63,987 nt of DNA from Bifidobacterium breve (GTDB lineage Bacteria > Actinomycetota > Acidimicrobiia > Acidimicrobiales > Ilumatobacteraceae). A program made the position numbers and the translations under genes. Shown in pieces: positions 1 through 9,043 of this stretch (positions are counted from its first letter, which is position 1; every line of letters starts with the position of its first letter). The notes under the pieces are model-generated. The model saw only the letters and a program-made list of their open reading frames with translations, made no database searches and was not told the DNA's origin. The DNA lies in assembly GCA_945862045.1 (NCBI GenBank), contig CAMAWR010000010.1, positions 1-63,987 on the forward strand, given 5' to 3'.

Positions 1-504
1 CCCCCGCGATCGATCGGCGATGCGCGCCAGTCGCTCGTCGGGTGCGGTTGGTGCTGCCAACATCACCGTGGCGACACCCGCGGCATCAGCAGCCGCACAC
101 CATTCAACCGACTCTTCCAACGGCAGGTCGGGCACGATGGCACCCCGCACCCCGGCAGCGCTGATGGTCTGGGCGAAACGCTCGTGACCTGCCCGAAACA
201 CCGAGTTGTAATAACACATCACCACGACGGGCACCTCCACGTCAAGCCCGCGGATGCCGTCGAGGATGCCGTTCAGGGTTGCCCCGCGCCGCAGTGCTTC
301 GCTTGATGCACGCTGAATCACGGGGCCGTCCATGATTGGATCCGAAAAAGGGATGCCCACTTCGATGGCGTCGGCACCGTTGGCCACCGCCACCCGTATC
401 GCGTCGATCCAACCAACCGAGAATCCGGTGATGTACGGCACCAGAATTTTCCGTCCGCGACTTCGCACGTCACGCAAATGCGTTGCCAGCGAAACTGCTG
501 CCAT
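1..504 (-). CDS. trpA: Tryptophan synthase alpha chain, 3' end cut by window edge
   Basis: TrpA cleaves indole-3-glycerol phosphate to indole and glyceraldehyde 3-phosphate and channels indole to TrpB. The visible 168 residues start at an ATG and include EVGIPFSDPIMDGPVIQ, which carries the catalytic Glu48 and Asp59 (E49 and D60 in the Salmonella enzyme). Further on is a VPDLPLEE segment, as in the (beta/alpha)8 barrel of the family. The C-terminal third lies beyond base 1. The start codon is 6 bases after the trpB stop, so the two are cotranscribed and probably translationally linked. This is the last visible gene of the glyS-trpCFBA run. Confidence 0.95.
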   Translation of the reverse strand, partial: MAAVSLATHLRDVRSRGRKILVPYITGFSVGWIDAIRVAVANGADAIEVGIPFSDPIMDGPVIQRASSEALRRGATLNGILDGIRGLDVEVPVVVMCYYNSVFRAGHERFAQTISAAGVRGAIVPDLPLEESVEWCAAADAAGVATVMLAAPTAPDERLARIADRSRG

Positions 505-510
505 CGGCAA

Positions 511-1689
511 CTACCGCGTCGCGTCGAGTGTCGGCCCGAGAATCTGCATCATTTGTGCGACATCTTTGTCGCCACGACCAGACAAATTCATGAGCACGGT
601 GGCACCTTGCATGTTCGGTGCCTCCCTGGCAATCCAGGCCACCACGTGCGCACACTCGAGCGCCGGAATGATGCCTTCTGAACGGGCCAACAACAGGAAT
701 CCGGCCACCACTTCGGTATCGGTGACGCTCGGATACTCGGCGCGACCAATCGACGAGAGGTACGAGTGCTCGGGCCCGACACCTGGATAGTCGAGCCCAG
801 CAGAAATCGAGTGGGCCTCTTGCACCTGGCCCTCCTCGTCTTGCATGAGATAGCTCTTCATACCGTGCACGACACCCGGTACGCCGCGACCGACCGCTGC
901 CCCACCCGCCGGCTCGACGCCCACGAGGCGTGCTTGAGTATCGACGAAGCCGCTGAACATGCCGATGGCGTTCGAGCCACCACCAACACAGGCAGTGACG
1001 ACGTCCGGGTCGCGGCCAGTGAGCTCGCGCATCTGCACGCGCGCTTCGTCACCGATGACGCTTTGAAATTGACGCACCATGAAGGGGTACGGGTGCGGAC
1101 CCATCACCGAACCAAGGCAATAGTACGAATCTTCGACGGTGGCGACCCAGTCGCGCATCGCCTCGTTGACCGCATCCTTCAATGTGCGACTTCCCGATTG
1201 TGCCGATTCGACTTCGGCACCAAGCAAACGCATGCGAAAGACGTTCAGCGCCTGGCGCTCGACATCGACCGCACCCATGTACACCTTGCAGGTGAGCCCA
1301 AGCAGGGCGGCGGCCGTCGCTGCTGCAACACCATGTTGGCCGGCACCCGTTTCGGCGATGAACCGTTGCTTGCCCATTCGTTTGGCGAGCAGTGCCTGAC
1401 CGAGCACGTTGTTGATCTTGTGCGAACCAGTGTGGTTGAGGTCCTCGCGCTTCAAGATCAGACGAATGCCGAGTTGGCGTCCGAGATTATGACATTCGGT
1501 GAGGATTGAAGGACGTCCGGCGTACTCACGCAGCAGCCGGTTGAGTTCGGCCCGAAAGGCGTCGTCATTCCACGCCTCGATGAAGGCCCGCTCAAGTTCT
1601 TGGCAGGCCGGAACGAGCGTTTCCGGCACATACTGTCCGCCAAATTCACCGAAACGTCCTTGTGCGGTGGGCGGTGCGAGTGCAGTCAC
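511..1689 (-). CDS. trpB: Tryptophan synthase beta chain
   Basis: PLP-dependent subunit that condenses indole with serine to form tryptophan. The 392-residue protein has the family's usual length. The N-terminus [15 protein letters not shown] is characteristic of TrpB, the PLP lysine is Lys91 in HTGSHKINN, and a GGGSNAIG loop binds the cofactor phosphate. I chose the GTG at 1689, which gives MTALAPPT. The frame is open 39 codons further upstream, but that would overlap trpF and has no family counterpart. trpF ends 4 bases upstream. Confidence 0.95.
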   Translation of the reverse strand: MTALAPPTAQGRFGEFGGQYVPETLVPACQELERAFIEAWNDDAFRAELNRLLREYAGRPSILTECHNLGRQLGIRLILKREDLNHTGSHKINNVLGQALLAKRMGKQRFIAETGAGQHGVAAATAAALLGLTCKVYMGAVDVERQALNVFRMRLLGAEVESAQSGSRTLKDAVNEAMRDWVATVEDSYYCLGSVMGPHPYPFMVRQFQSVIGDEARVQMRELTGRDPDVVTACVGGGSNAIGMFSGFVDTQARLVGVEPAGGAAVGRGVPGVVHGMKSYLMQDEEGQVQEAHSISAGLDYPGVGPEHSYLSSIGRAEYPSVTDTEVVAGFLLLARSEGIIPALECAHVVAWIAREAPNMQGATVLMNLSGRGDKDVAQMMQILGPTLDATR

Positions 1690-1693
1690 GCCA

Positions 1694-2311
1694 TTACTGT
1701 ACAAGTGCGTCGAAGGCCGCCATTGCACTTTGCACGAAACGACGCACCTTGGTGGCATCTTTGCGACCAGGTTCACGTTCGACACCACTACTGACGTCGA
1801 CACCATACGGTCGCACTCGGGCGATGCCGGCCGCCACGTTGTCGGGCGTCAGACCGCCCGATAACACGCAGCGCACGGCCGGCGGCAGGCTGTCGAGCAA
1901 TGACCAGTCATACGCCACGCCGGAACCCGGGTCAGGCGAATCGAACAGCACGAGGTCGGTGCGATACAAATCACACTGGTCGGCCTCGCGAGAACCCGCA
2001 ACGACGGCCTTCATCACCCAACCGATTTCTGCCGTGGCTTCATCGACCATCTTCACGGATTCGCGTCCGTGCAACTGGGCACCGCGCAAACCAGCGTCAC
2101 GCATGATGCGGGTGATCGTCTTGAGATCATGATCACGGAACACACCCACCGTCATGATTCCCGGCGGCAGTCGTTTCACGATGTCGGCAACTTTCCCAAC
2201 GGCAACTTGGCGCTTCGACGGCGCGAAGATGAAGCCCAGAGCGGTGGCGCCCATCGCGACACTGAGCAAAGCATCTTCTTCGTTCGTGATTCCACAAATC
2301 TTCACGAACAT
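1694..2311 (-). CDS. trpF: Phosphoribosylanthranilate isomerase
   Basis: Catalyses the Amadori rearrangement of N-(5-phosphoribosyl)anthranilate to CdRP in tryptophan synthesis. The 205-residue protein starts MFVKICGIT, placing the catalytic cysteine at residue 6 as usual. The catalytic Asp is probably D124 in [12 protein letters not shown], followed by a glycine-rich phosphate loop and a [10 protein letters not shown] segment. The ATG at 2311 lies 5 bases after the trpC stop. Upstream in-frame codons are open but encode an Arg/Pro-rich stretch inside trpC, so they are not the start. Confidence 0.93.
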   Translation of the reverse strand: MFVKICGITNEEDALLSVAMGATALGFIFAPSKRQVAVGKVADIVKRLPPGIMTVGVFRDHDLKTITRIMRDAGLRGAQLHGRESVKMVDEATAEIGWVMKAVVAGSREADQCDLYRTDLVLFDSPDPGSGVAYDWSLLDSLPPAVRCVLSGGLTPDNVAAGIARVRPYGVDVSSGVEREPGRKDATKVRRFVQSAMAAFDALVQ

Positions 2312-2316
2312 GATGC

Positions 2317-3096
2317 CTACGAAGGTAGTGCCACCCGCAATTCTTCGACTGCTTTTGGGCGGTTGCGGGCGCGCACCAGGTGTTCGCCGACGAGCACCCC
2401 GCGATACCCCGCCGCAGCACATCGACGGGCATCGGCGGGCCCCGTGATGCCCGACTCGGCCACCGCCACCACGTCGGGTGGTATGTCGGCCGCCAACCGC
2501 ACGGCCCGTTCGGTGTCGACGGTGAACGAATGCAGATCCCGCTGGTTCACGCCGATGAACGTTGCCCCGATGGCCAATGCACGCCGCAATTCACCGTTGT
2601 CGTGCACCTCGACGAGGGCATCCAAACCCACTGACTCGGCAACGTGGTGGAGAGCGCCCAACTCGCGATCAGTCAGTGCTGCAGCGATGAGCAACACGGC
2701 ATCGGCACCCATCAACCGCGCGTCGAGCACATCGTGCTCACACACGGTGAAATCCTTGCGCAAGACGGGCAGCGTCACGCTGGCGCGGGCGGCGAGCAGA
2801 TCCGCCGTGCTGCCGGCAAAGAACTGCTCATCGGTGAGCACCGAAAGACACGACGCCCCACCTCGGGCGTACTCACGTGCCAAGTCGGCGGGGTCGATGC
2901 TCATGTCGATGTCACCCTTTGATGGCGAGCGACGTTTGATCTCGGCGATGACAGCGAGCGTGTCGTGTTCGGTCAACGCCCGCACGAACCGACCCGCTGG
3001 CGCAGTGCCTGCCTTGGCGCGCAGAGCATCGAGGTCACGGGTGTCGTTCGCGGCGCGCTGACGATGGTGGGCGATGATGCCGTCGAGGTATGTCAC
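2317..3096 (-). CDS. trpC: Indole-3-glycerol phosphate synthase
   Basis: Closes the indole ring from CdRP. The 259 residues include EIKRRSPSKG at 52-61 (Glu52 and Lys54), the catalytic lysine K114 in VLRKDF, E163, N184 in IGVNQRDL and ESGI at 214-217, all expected in the TrpC barrel. The start is GTG at 3096, 5 bases after the glyS stop, so trpC probably has no promoter of its own immediately upstream. trpE and trpD are not in the window. Confidence 0.95.
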   Translation of the reverse strand: MTYLDGIIAHHRQRAANDTRDLDALRAKAGTAPAGRFVRALTEHDTLAVIAEIKRRSPSKGDIDMSIDPADLAREYARGGASCLSVLTDEQFFAGSTADLLAARASVTLPVLRKDFTVCEHDVLDARLMGADAVLLIAAALTDRELGALHHVAESVGLDALVEVHDNGELRRALAIGATFIGVNQRDLHSFTVDTERAVRLAADIPPDVVAVAESGITGPADARRCAAAGYRGVLVGEHLVRARNRPKAVEELRVALPS

Positions 3097-3101
3097 GGGA
3101 A

Positions 3102-4409
3102 TCAGAAACCAAAACGTGTCAAAAAATATGCGAGCAGACCATCGATGGGCACCCGCTCCTGCGTGGTCGTGTCACGGTCGCGGACCGTCACGGCATTGTC
3201 GTTGAGCGTCTCGAAGTCGACGGTAACACAACACGGTGTCCCGATTTCATCCTGACGGCGGTAACGCCGACCAATCGCCTGGGTTTCGTCGAAGTCACAC
3301 ATGTACCGGGCGGCCAGCGTGCGAAAGACCTGTTCGGCAACCGGTGACAGCGTGTCTTTTTTGCTGAGCGGCAACACTGCTATCTGGTACGGGGCGATCC
3401 GTGGGTGCAAGCGCAACACCGTTCGTGTTTCGTCATTGACCACGTCTTCGTCGTACGCCGCCAACAAAAACGCGGCCATCGTGCGGTTGACACCCGCGGC
3501 AGGTTCGACGACGTATGGCACATAACGCTCGTTGGTCGTCGGGTCGAAGTAGTCGAGGCGTTGGCCTGAGTGTTTTGCATGTTGGGTGAGGTCATAGTCG
3601 GTGCGTTGCGCGATGCCCTCCAGTTCTCCCCACCCCCAGGGAAACATGAATTCGATGTCGCACGTACCCGCCGAGTAGTGCGACAACTCGTCTTTGTCGT
3701 GCTCCCGCAGACGCAGCATTTCGCGCGGGATACCGTGCGTCACGTACCACTCGAGGCGTTCGCTCTTCCAGTATTCGTACCACTGCGCGCTGTCTGCGGG
3801 TGGTACGAAGAATTCCAGCTCCATTTGCTCGAATTCGCGGGTGCGGAAGATGAAATTGCCCGGCGTAATCTCGTTGCGAAATGACTTCCCAACCTGGGCA
3901 ATCCCGAAGGGAGGCTTCTTGCGACTCGTGGACAGCACGTTCGCGAAATTGACGAACATTCCCTGTGCCGTTTCCGGACGCAGGTACACGTCGGCACCCG
4001 CCCCCTCGACGGGCCCGGCCTGGGTTTTGAACATCAAATTGAAGGCCCGCGCCGCGGTGAACGTGCAGCCCTGCATTTTTTCCGGACAATCACGACTCTC
4101 CAGTTGATCCTCGCGGAAGCGTCGCTGGCACACGGTGCAGTCCACGAGTGGATCACTGAAGTTCGCCAAATGACCACTGGCCTCGAAGGTCTGCGGTGGA
4201 TTGAGAATGGCGGCGTCAATCAGCACGACATCGTTGCGTGTCTGCACCACTGCGCGAATCCAGGCCTCTTTGACGTTGCGCAGCATCAGCGCACCAAGCG
4301 GGCCGTAGTCGTATGACGAGCGGAACCCCCCATAAATCTCGGCGCTCGGAAAGGCGAACCCCCGACGCTTCGCCAAGTTGACGATTTGCTCGAGATCCTT
4401 TGCTGGCAT
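3102..4409 (-). CDS. glyS: Glycyl-tRNA synthetase, dimeric class II type
   Basis: Charges tRNA-Gly with glycine. The 435-residue protein begins with the eukaryote/Thermus-type GlyRS N-terminus (YGGFRSSYDYGPLGALMLRN). Motif 2 is seen in KSFRNEITPGNFIFRTREFE and motif 3 in GVNRTMAAFLLAA, followed by an anticodon-binding domain. It is slightly shorter than the roughly 460 residues usual in actinobacteria. A CTVC pair near residue 92 and later cysteines sit in the insertion where some GlyRS carry zinc. The gene lies 17 bases after recO and 5 before trpC on the same strand. Coupling of GlyRS with the trp genes looks positional rather than pathway-based. Confidence 0.95.
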   Translation of the reverse strand: MPAKDLEQIVNLAKRRGFAFPSAEIYGGFRSSYDYGPLGALMLRNVKEAWIRAVVQTRNDVVLIDAAILNPPQTFEASGHLANFSDPLVDCTVCQRRFREDQLESRDCPEKMQGCTFTAARAFNLMFKTQAGPVEGAGADVYLRPETAQGMFVNFANVLSTSRKKPPFGIAQVGKSFRNEITPGNFIFRTREFEQMELEFFVPPADSAQWYEYWKSERLEWYVTHGIPREMLRLREHDKDELSHYSAGTCDIEFMFPWGWGELEGIAQRTDYDLTQHAKHSGQRLDYFDPTTNERYVPYVVEPAAGVNRTMAAFLLAAYDEDVVNDETRTVLRLHPRIAPYQIAVLPLSKKDTLSPVAEQVFRTLAARYMCDFDETQAIGRRYRRQDEIGTPCCVTVDFETLNDNAVTVRDRDTTTQERVPIDGLLAYFLTRFGF

Positions 4410-4426
4410 TGCGTTGATGCTACTCG

Positions 4427-5158
4427 TCAGCCAAGTTGCGGGGTTTCAAATAGCGACGACGAACGAATGCGGCGTTCGAGATGATGCTCCATCGCACGGC
4501 GTCCGATCGCCACAACTTCGCGCACCACCGAGTCTGGTGTGTCGACACGCCCCAACGTCGCGGCGATGCGCCCACCGAGGACCTCTTGTATCACGACGAG
4601 CGCCTCCGCCGACACCGTGCCACCCCGACGGTGGGCGACACACTGTGCACCACCAGCGCTCACGTCATAGGCGACTAAATCTTGCGATATGCCACACACA
4701 ACACAGCGATCGACGCACGGCCCGACACCTTCTTCTGCGAGGAGTCGAAATTGCAGGGCCGGCAGAATCAGTGGCTGATAGTGCACGTTCAGTTGCCTGA
4801 GCGCACCAACCAACATGCGGTACAAATGCGGACTGGGCGACCGATCGTGGGACAACTGCTCGACGATCTCGCACATCGCCAAACCGTCGGTGGTCGCCTC
4901 GAGGTTCGCCCGGGTGGAGGTAGCGATCTCGACCAACTCCACCTGATTCACGATGTCGAGTTCGCGCCCGCGGTAGAGCTGCACTTGCACGTGGCTCATC
5001 GGCTCGAGGCGTGACCCGAAGCGCGAACTGGTCTTGCGCACGCCCTTGGCCACCGCGCGCACCTTGCCTGAGTCTTGGGTGATGAGCGTGACGATGCGGT
5101 CTGACTCGCCCAATTTATGGGTGCGCAGCACCACGCCGACATCGCGATACACCGGCAT
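4427..5158 (-). CDS. recO: DNA repair protein RecO
   Basis: RecO mediates RecA loading onto SSB-coated DNA in the RecFOR pathway. The 243 residues start with the OB-fold segment MPVYRDVGVVLRTHKLGESD, followed by a helical domain and a zinc-binding region with CVDRCVVCG and a later AQCVAHRRG. The length is normal. Its ATG overlaps the stop codon of the upstream cis-prenyltransferase-like gene (TAATG), implying translational coupling. recO next to uppS is a known actinobacterial arrangement; here the immediate upstream gene is the non-catalytic paralogue. Confidence 0.93.
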   Translation of the reverse strand: MPVYRDVGVVLRTHKLGESDRIVTLITQDSGKVRAVAKGVRKTSSRFGSRLEPMSHVQVQLYRGRELDIVNQVELVEIATSTRANLEATTDGLAMCEIVEQLSHDRSPSPHLYRMLVGALRQLNVHYQPLILPALQFRLLAEEGVGPCVDRCVVCGISQDLVAYDVSAGGAQCVAHRRGGTVSAEALVVIQEVLGGRIAATLGRVDTPDSVVREVVAIGRRAMEHHLERRIRSSSLFETPQLG

Positions 5159-5742
5159 TATGAATCGATACCGCCGAAACGACGATCGCGGCGCGTGTAG
5201 TCGTTGATCGCCATCTCCAGATGCTCAGCATCGAGGTCGTGCCACGGAGTATCAAAGAACACCATCTCGGCATAGGCCAGTTCCCAGACGAGAGATTGGG
5301 GCATCGTGTCGGCAGGGCCGAGGATGATAACGAGGTCGGGTTCTTCCGGTGCCGGCGCGCTCAGGGCGCCAGCCAGTCGGTCTTCGGTAATTTTTGCCAC
5401 TTGCACCACCCGAGTGGCTGCATCGACCACACGCTGCTTGCCGTCGCTATTGAGATCAACGATCACGGTGACTCCTGCAGCCAGCACCACCACGCGCTCG
5501 GCATAGTGCACACCACCGCAAAAATCAACGAGCAGCGACCGCACGTGGTCGGCGTGCGATGTAGTGGCGGTGTCGGGGCTGCTCGTGGCCGGAATGATCG
5601 TCACCCACGCAGCCCCACCGGTCTTGACGGCCTGGGCAACCACGGCAATCCGTTGTTGCCAGTCGGCAACCGACGAATTCGCCCAATCGCGCAACGAGCC
5701 GGCACACAACATCACGTGCGACAGTGTCGACGAAGCAGTCAC
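5158..5742 (-). CDS. Non-catalytic cis-prenyltransferase-like subunit (NgBR/Nus1-like)
   Basis: This 194-residue protein aligns by eye with undecaprenyl-diphosphate synthase along its C-terminal half. VTVIVDLNSDGKQRVVDAA (91-109) matches the UppS strand-helix before the substrate site. DLVIILGPADTMPQS (136-150) sits where RTSGExRxSNF should be and lacks its arginines. WELAYAEMVFFDTPW then leads to the terminal DYTRRDRRFGG, containing an R-x-G motif at 188-190. At the N-terminus AGSLRDW replaces DGNGRW, so the catalytic Asp is lost. This pattern is that of the accessory subunit of heteromeric cis-prenyltransferases. GTG start, with a GAGG ribosome-binding site 8 bases upstream. It is coupled to recO and diverges from the catalytic uppS across 41 bases. 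The fold assignment is good; the role as partner subunit is inferred. Confidence 0.72.
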   Translation of the reverse strand: MTASSTLSHVMLCAGSLRDWANSSVADWQQRIAVVAQAVKTGGAAWVTIIPATSSPDTATTSHADHVRSLLVDFCGGVHYAERVVVLAAGVTVIVDLNSDGKQRVVDAATRVVQVAKITEDRLAGALSAPAPEEPDLVIILGPADTMPQSLVWELAYAEMVFFDTPWHDLDAEHLEMAINDYTRRDRRFGGIDS

Positions 5743-5783
5743 CTCTACATCCTCGCATTTGCAAGTAGTTTCAGTTGCACATC
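5743..5783. promoter_or_regulatory. Divergent intergenic region of the cis-prenyltransferase pair
   Basis: Only 41 bases separate the two start codons, so promoters for both directions must overlap here or lie inside the opposite gene. The segment contains the GAGG ribosome-binding site of the minus-strand gene and TTGCA repeated at both ends of a short AT-richer core (5759-5779). I cannot assign -10/-35 boxes with confidence. Confidence 0.35.
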
Positions 5784-6482
5784 ATGGGTTCGTCTGGCGT
5801 CGCCCCACCCACCGTTGGCCCGCACCTGGCGTGCATCATGGACGGCAACGGCCGCTGGGCCAAACGCCGCGGCCTGCCCCGCACTGCCGGCCACACCGCC
5901 GGTGAAGAAGCGTTGGCAATGACCGTACGTAATGCAGCACAACGCGGCGTCGGCTGGCTGACGGTGTTTGGTTTCAGCACCGAAAACTGGGTGCGTCCGG
6001 CATCCGAGGTGCGTCACATACTTGATTTGCACCGCAAGCTATTCGGACGCATCAAAGATCTGAATGACAACAACGTCCGTGTCAATTGGATCGGGCGGCC
6101 GTTCGACGAGCCCGGATCTCGCACACCGAATGCGATACAAAAGGCAATCGCGCAGGCCATCGACGACACAAAACACAACACCGGCATGATGCTCACCGTG
6201 GCGTTCGATTACGGCAGTCGTGCCGAGATTACCCGTGCTGCGCGACGCGCCGCCGAGCACAACGAGCCGATTTCCGTCGCGACGCTGGCTGCCGAACTGT
6301 ACGACTCGCGGCTTCCCCCAGTTGATCTGCTCGTGCGCACTTCGGGTGAAAGTCGCATTTCGAACTTTCTGTTGTGGCAGTCAACGTCGGCCCGCGTGTA
6401 TTTCACCGATTGCTCGTGGCCCGACTTTGATGCCCAGCAGTTGGATCAGGCTCTGGCACTGCTGCGGCGTAGCCCCGCATGA
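5784..6482 (+). CDS. uppS: Undecaprenyl-diphosphate synthase, catalytic cis-prenyltransferase lacking the C-terminal RxG motif
   Basis: Adds isopentenyl units in cis to an allylic diphosphate to make the lipid carrier for peptidoglycan. The 232 residues include the catalytic DGNGRWAKRRG (Asp20), GFSTENWVRP, the diphosphate-binding RTSGESRISNFLLWQ (185-199) and WPDF at 212-215. The protein then stops at ALALLRRSPA, about ten residues before the RxxRFGG that ends bacterial homodimeric enzymes. The end is not a visible frameshift, because its TGA overlaps the ATG of dinG and no RFGG is found in the other two frames. I used the ATG at 5784; a TTG three codons upstream is also open. The missing motif is present in the divergent neighbour. 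Cis-prenyltransferase activity is nearly certain; exact chain length is not. Confidence 0.92.
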   Translation: MGSSGVAPPTVGPHLACIMDGNGRWAKRRGLPRTAGHTAGEEALAMTVRNAAQRGVGWLTVFGFSTENWVRPASEVRHILDLHRKLFGRIKDLNDNNVRVNWIGRPFDEPGSRTPNAIQKAIAQAIDDTKHNTGMMLTVAFDYGSRAEITRAARRAAEHNEPISVATLAAELYDSRLPPVDLLVRTSGESRISNFLLWQSTSARVYFTDCSWPDFDAQQLDQALALLRRSPA

Positions 6483-8365
6483 CGCCAGCCGCCCAAAAAG
6501 CGTCCGACCTGCTCGAACGTGTCGTAGCCCTCCTGCCCCACGCCGAGCAGCGTGACGGACAAACCGACATGGTGCAGCATGTCGCCGAAGCCATTGACAC
6601 CGGTTCATCGGTCGTCGTGCAGGCCGGTACTGGTACGGGCAAAACTCTCGGCTATCTGGTGCCCATTTTGGCCGCCGGTCAGACTGCGATCATTGCCACG
6701 TACACCAAGGCGTTGCAAGACCAACTCGCCAGCGTTGATTTGCCGCTGCTGCAGGCTGCGTGCGCGGAAGATGACGACTTGGCATTCACGTGGGCGGTTT
6801 TGAAGGGCCGCAACAACTACATCTGCCGTCAGCGTGTGTCAGAAATCGAAACCGGCCACGACCAGCTACCGCTGACTGACGTACCCCGCGATGTTGCGCG
6901 CGAGATTCGTCAACTCGTCGAATGGACGGCGACCACCCCGAGCGGTGAGATCTCCGACGTGCCCTTCACCTTCGGTGATTCAGCCTGGCGCAAAGTGAGC
7001 CTCGGTTCCGACGAATGCCCGGGGGCGGCCAAGTGTCAATTTGGTGAGACGTGCTTCACCGAACGGGCGCGTGAACATGCTGGGAATGCCAACGTGGTGG
7101 TGGTCAACTTCACGCTGTACGGGCTCGACCTCGAACAAGAGCGCCGATTCCTCCCTGATCACGATGTCGTCGTGTTCGATGAGGTCCATGAATTGGAAGA
7201 CGTCATCAGCGACACGTCGTCGGCCACGATCACCGCCCGCATGCTCGCGGCGGCTGCCGAAACTGCGCGGGCTGCCATGACCAGCCAAAAACTGCCGAAC
7301 GCACTCAGTAAATCCGCCAAGGAACTCGACGAAGTACTCGGTCGATATGCAGGTCAACGCCTGAGCCAACCATTGCCGACCGACATCGACGGAACGTTGC
7401 GCAATGCCAACACCCAATGCGGGGAGATTCTCGACAAGTTGCGGGCCGCCACAAACGAAACGCCCGAGCAACTCCGCGCTGCCTCGGCCATCGGGCGGAT
7501 GGTCGATGCGCTGAACAAGGTGCTCATTCCCGGCTCGAACGTAGTTGCCTTCGTTACCGATGTGCGGGGGGCACCGCGACTGACTGCAGCACCCAAACGT
7601 GTCGACCACGTGCTGGGCCGCGTGTGGGCCGACACCACGGCGATTCTGACGAGTGCCACGATTCCGCCAGGACTTCCCCAGCGCCTTGGTCTACCCGTGG
7701 ATGCCGATGACATCATTCGGTTACCGAGCCCGTTCGACTACAAGCGCCAGTCACTGCTGTATCTCGCCGACGATCTGCCGGTGCCGGATGCACCCGACCG
7801 CGGCCCGCGACTCCAGGAACGAATTCGTGAACTCATCACGATGTCCGACGGGTCGGCACTGGTCTTGTTCACCAGTTGGACGGTGCTGCGGGATACGGCG
7901 GCTGCACTCGACGGTCAACTGGGTGACGGCATCACGATGTACGTGCAGGACGACATGCCCAAGAAAGCGCTGCTGGACGCGTTCCGTACGAACACCAAGT
8001 CGTGCCTGTTCGCGACACGCGGCTTTTTCCAGGGCGTCGACGTGCCGGGTGACGCGTTGCGTTTGGTGATCATCGACAAGGTGCCGTTCCCGGCGATGCA
8101 CGACCCATTGCTCGACGCTCGACGCGAAGACGTCGGGGACCGATCGTTCATGGTCATCGACGTGCCGATCGCAGCAGCGGCACTCGCGCAGGCTGCCGGT
8201 CGATTGATTCGAACCGCCACCGACCACGGGGTCGTTGCAATACTCGACCCTCGTTTGTCCCAGAAGCGCTACAAGAGTGCCGTACTCAGCGGCGTGCAGC
8301 ATTTGCCCGAGACGAGTCGTCTCGTGGAAGTGGAGGATTTCTTCGCCAAGCGGTCAGTTGCCTGA
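6479..8365 (+). CDS. dinG: DinG/XPD-family ATP-dependent DNA helicase
   Basis: A superfamily 2 5'-3' helicase with an iron-sulphur cluster, acting in DNA repair and in resolving R-loops or replication conflicts. The 628-residue protein has Walker A AGTGTGKT (Lys55) and a DEVH box at 234-237. Between them are NYICRQ and SDECPGAAKCQFGETCF, supplying four cysteines for the cluster. C-terminal motifs include FFQGVDVPGD, QAAGRLIRT and DPRL. Its start overlaps the uppS stop (ATGA) and its last 12 bases overlap the convergent response regulator gene. Such helicases are annotated dinG or yoaA; which of the two fits best is unclear. Confidence 0.9.
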   Translation: MTPAAQKASDLLERVVALLPHAEQRDGQTDMVQHVAEAIDTGSSVVVQAGTGTGKTLGYLVPILAAGQTAIIATYTKALQDQLASVDLPLLQAACAEDDDLAFTWAVLKGRNNYICRQRVSEIETGHDQLPLTDVPRDVAREIRQLVEWTATTPSGEISDVPFTFGDSAWRKVSLGSDECPGAAKCQFGETCFTERAREHAGNANVVVVNFTLYGLDLEQERRFLPDHDVVVFDEVHELEDVISDTSSATITARMLAAAAETARAAMTSQKLPNALSKSAKELDEVLGRYAGQRLSQPLPTDIDGTLRNANTQCGEILDKLRAATNETPEQLRAASAIGRMVDALNKVLIPGSNVVAFVTDVRGAPRLTAAPKRVDHVLGRVWADTTAILTSATIPPGLPQRLGLPVDADDIIRLPSPFDYKRQSLLYLADDLPVPDAPDRGPRLQERIRELITMSDGSALVLFTSWTVLRDTAAALDGQLGDGITMYVQDDMPKKALLDAFRTNTKSCLFATRGFFQGVDVPGDALRLVIIDKVPFPAMHDPLLDARREDVGDRSFMVIDVPIAAAALAQAAGRLIRTATDHGVVAILDPRLSQKRYKSAVLSGVQHLPETSRLVEVEDFFAKRSVA

Positions 8366-9043
8366 TTTGAATCGATAGCCGAAACCCCGTGCGGTCGTGA
8401 TGAACACCGGCTCGTTGGGGCTGTCCTCCAGTTTCACGCGCAGTCGGCGAATGTGGGCGTCGACCAATCGACTGTCACCCAAATATTCGTATCCCCAGAC
8501 ACGTTCAAGTAGTTGGTCACGGCTCAACACGACGTTGGGGTGATCGGCAAACTCGATGAGTAATCGCAACTCAGTTTTGGTGAGCGCCAGCTCGACACCA
8601 CCCTTCAGCACGATGCCGGCCTCACGGCGCAATTCAATGTCGCCGAATCGCGTGATGTCCGGCAAACGTCCCGATGTCTCCCGCACGAGACGCCGCAATG
8701 AAGCCCGAATTCGCGCCGCCAGTTCTTTCGTATTGACGGGCTTCGTCAGATAGTCGTCCGCCCCTGCCTCGAGGCCCGCCACCAAATCGTGGGTGTCGGC
8801 CTGCGCCGTGACCATGATGATCGGCACGCTGCTCTTCAGGCGGATCTCGCGACAAACTTCGAACCCCGAAAGATCGGGCAGCCGCAGGTCGAGCAGCACC
8901 AGATCTGGTTGCTCGCTGAGCACCATCGCCAACCCGACACGTCCGTTCGGTGCCGCCACCATCTCATATCCCTCATCTTCGAGCGCCAACCCGAGCGCCA
9001 CCCGAATGCTCGGGTCGTCTTCAATCAGCAAAATCTTTGCCAT
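8354..9043 (-). CDS. OmpR/PhoB-family response regulator (MtrA-like position)
   Basis: A 229-residue two-component regulator. The receiver domain has the acidic pair EDD at 8-10, phospho-acceptor Asp52 in LVLLDLRLPD and the KP switch in DDYLTKPV. The C-terminal winged helix contains LTKTELRLLIEFADHP, DQLLERVWGYEY, RLVDAHIRRLRVKLE and a terminal TARGFGYRF. I used ATG 9043; the open frame continues six codons upstream without family support. It is divergent from the histidine kinase at 9201, with 157 bases between. With the kinase and GerMN lipoprotein it recalls MtrA-MtrB-LpqB, so an envelope-stress or division role is plausible but inferred. Confidence 0.9.
   Translation of the reverse strand: MAKILLIEDDPSIRVALGLALEDEGYEMVAAPNGRVGLAMVLSEQPDLVLLDLRLPDLSGFEVCREIRLKSSVPIIMVTAQADTHDLVAGLEAGADDYLTKPVNTKELAARIRASLRRLVRETSGRLPDITRFGDIELRREAGIVLKGGVELALTKTELRLLIEFADHPNVVLSRDQLLERVWGYEYLGDSRLVDAHIRRLRVKLEDSPNEPVFITTARGFGYRFKSGN

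Noticed and set aside
6440-6520. UppS C-terminal truncation as a frameshift or sequencing error
   Set aside because: The other two frames after LLRRSPA do not encode RFGG, and the stop codon overlaps the dinG start in a normal ATGA coupling, so the short end appears genuine.
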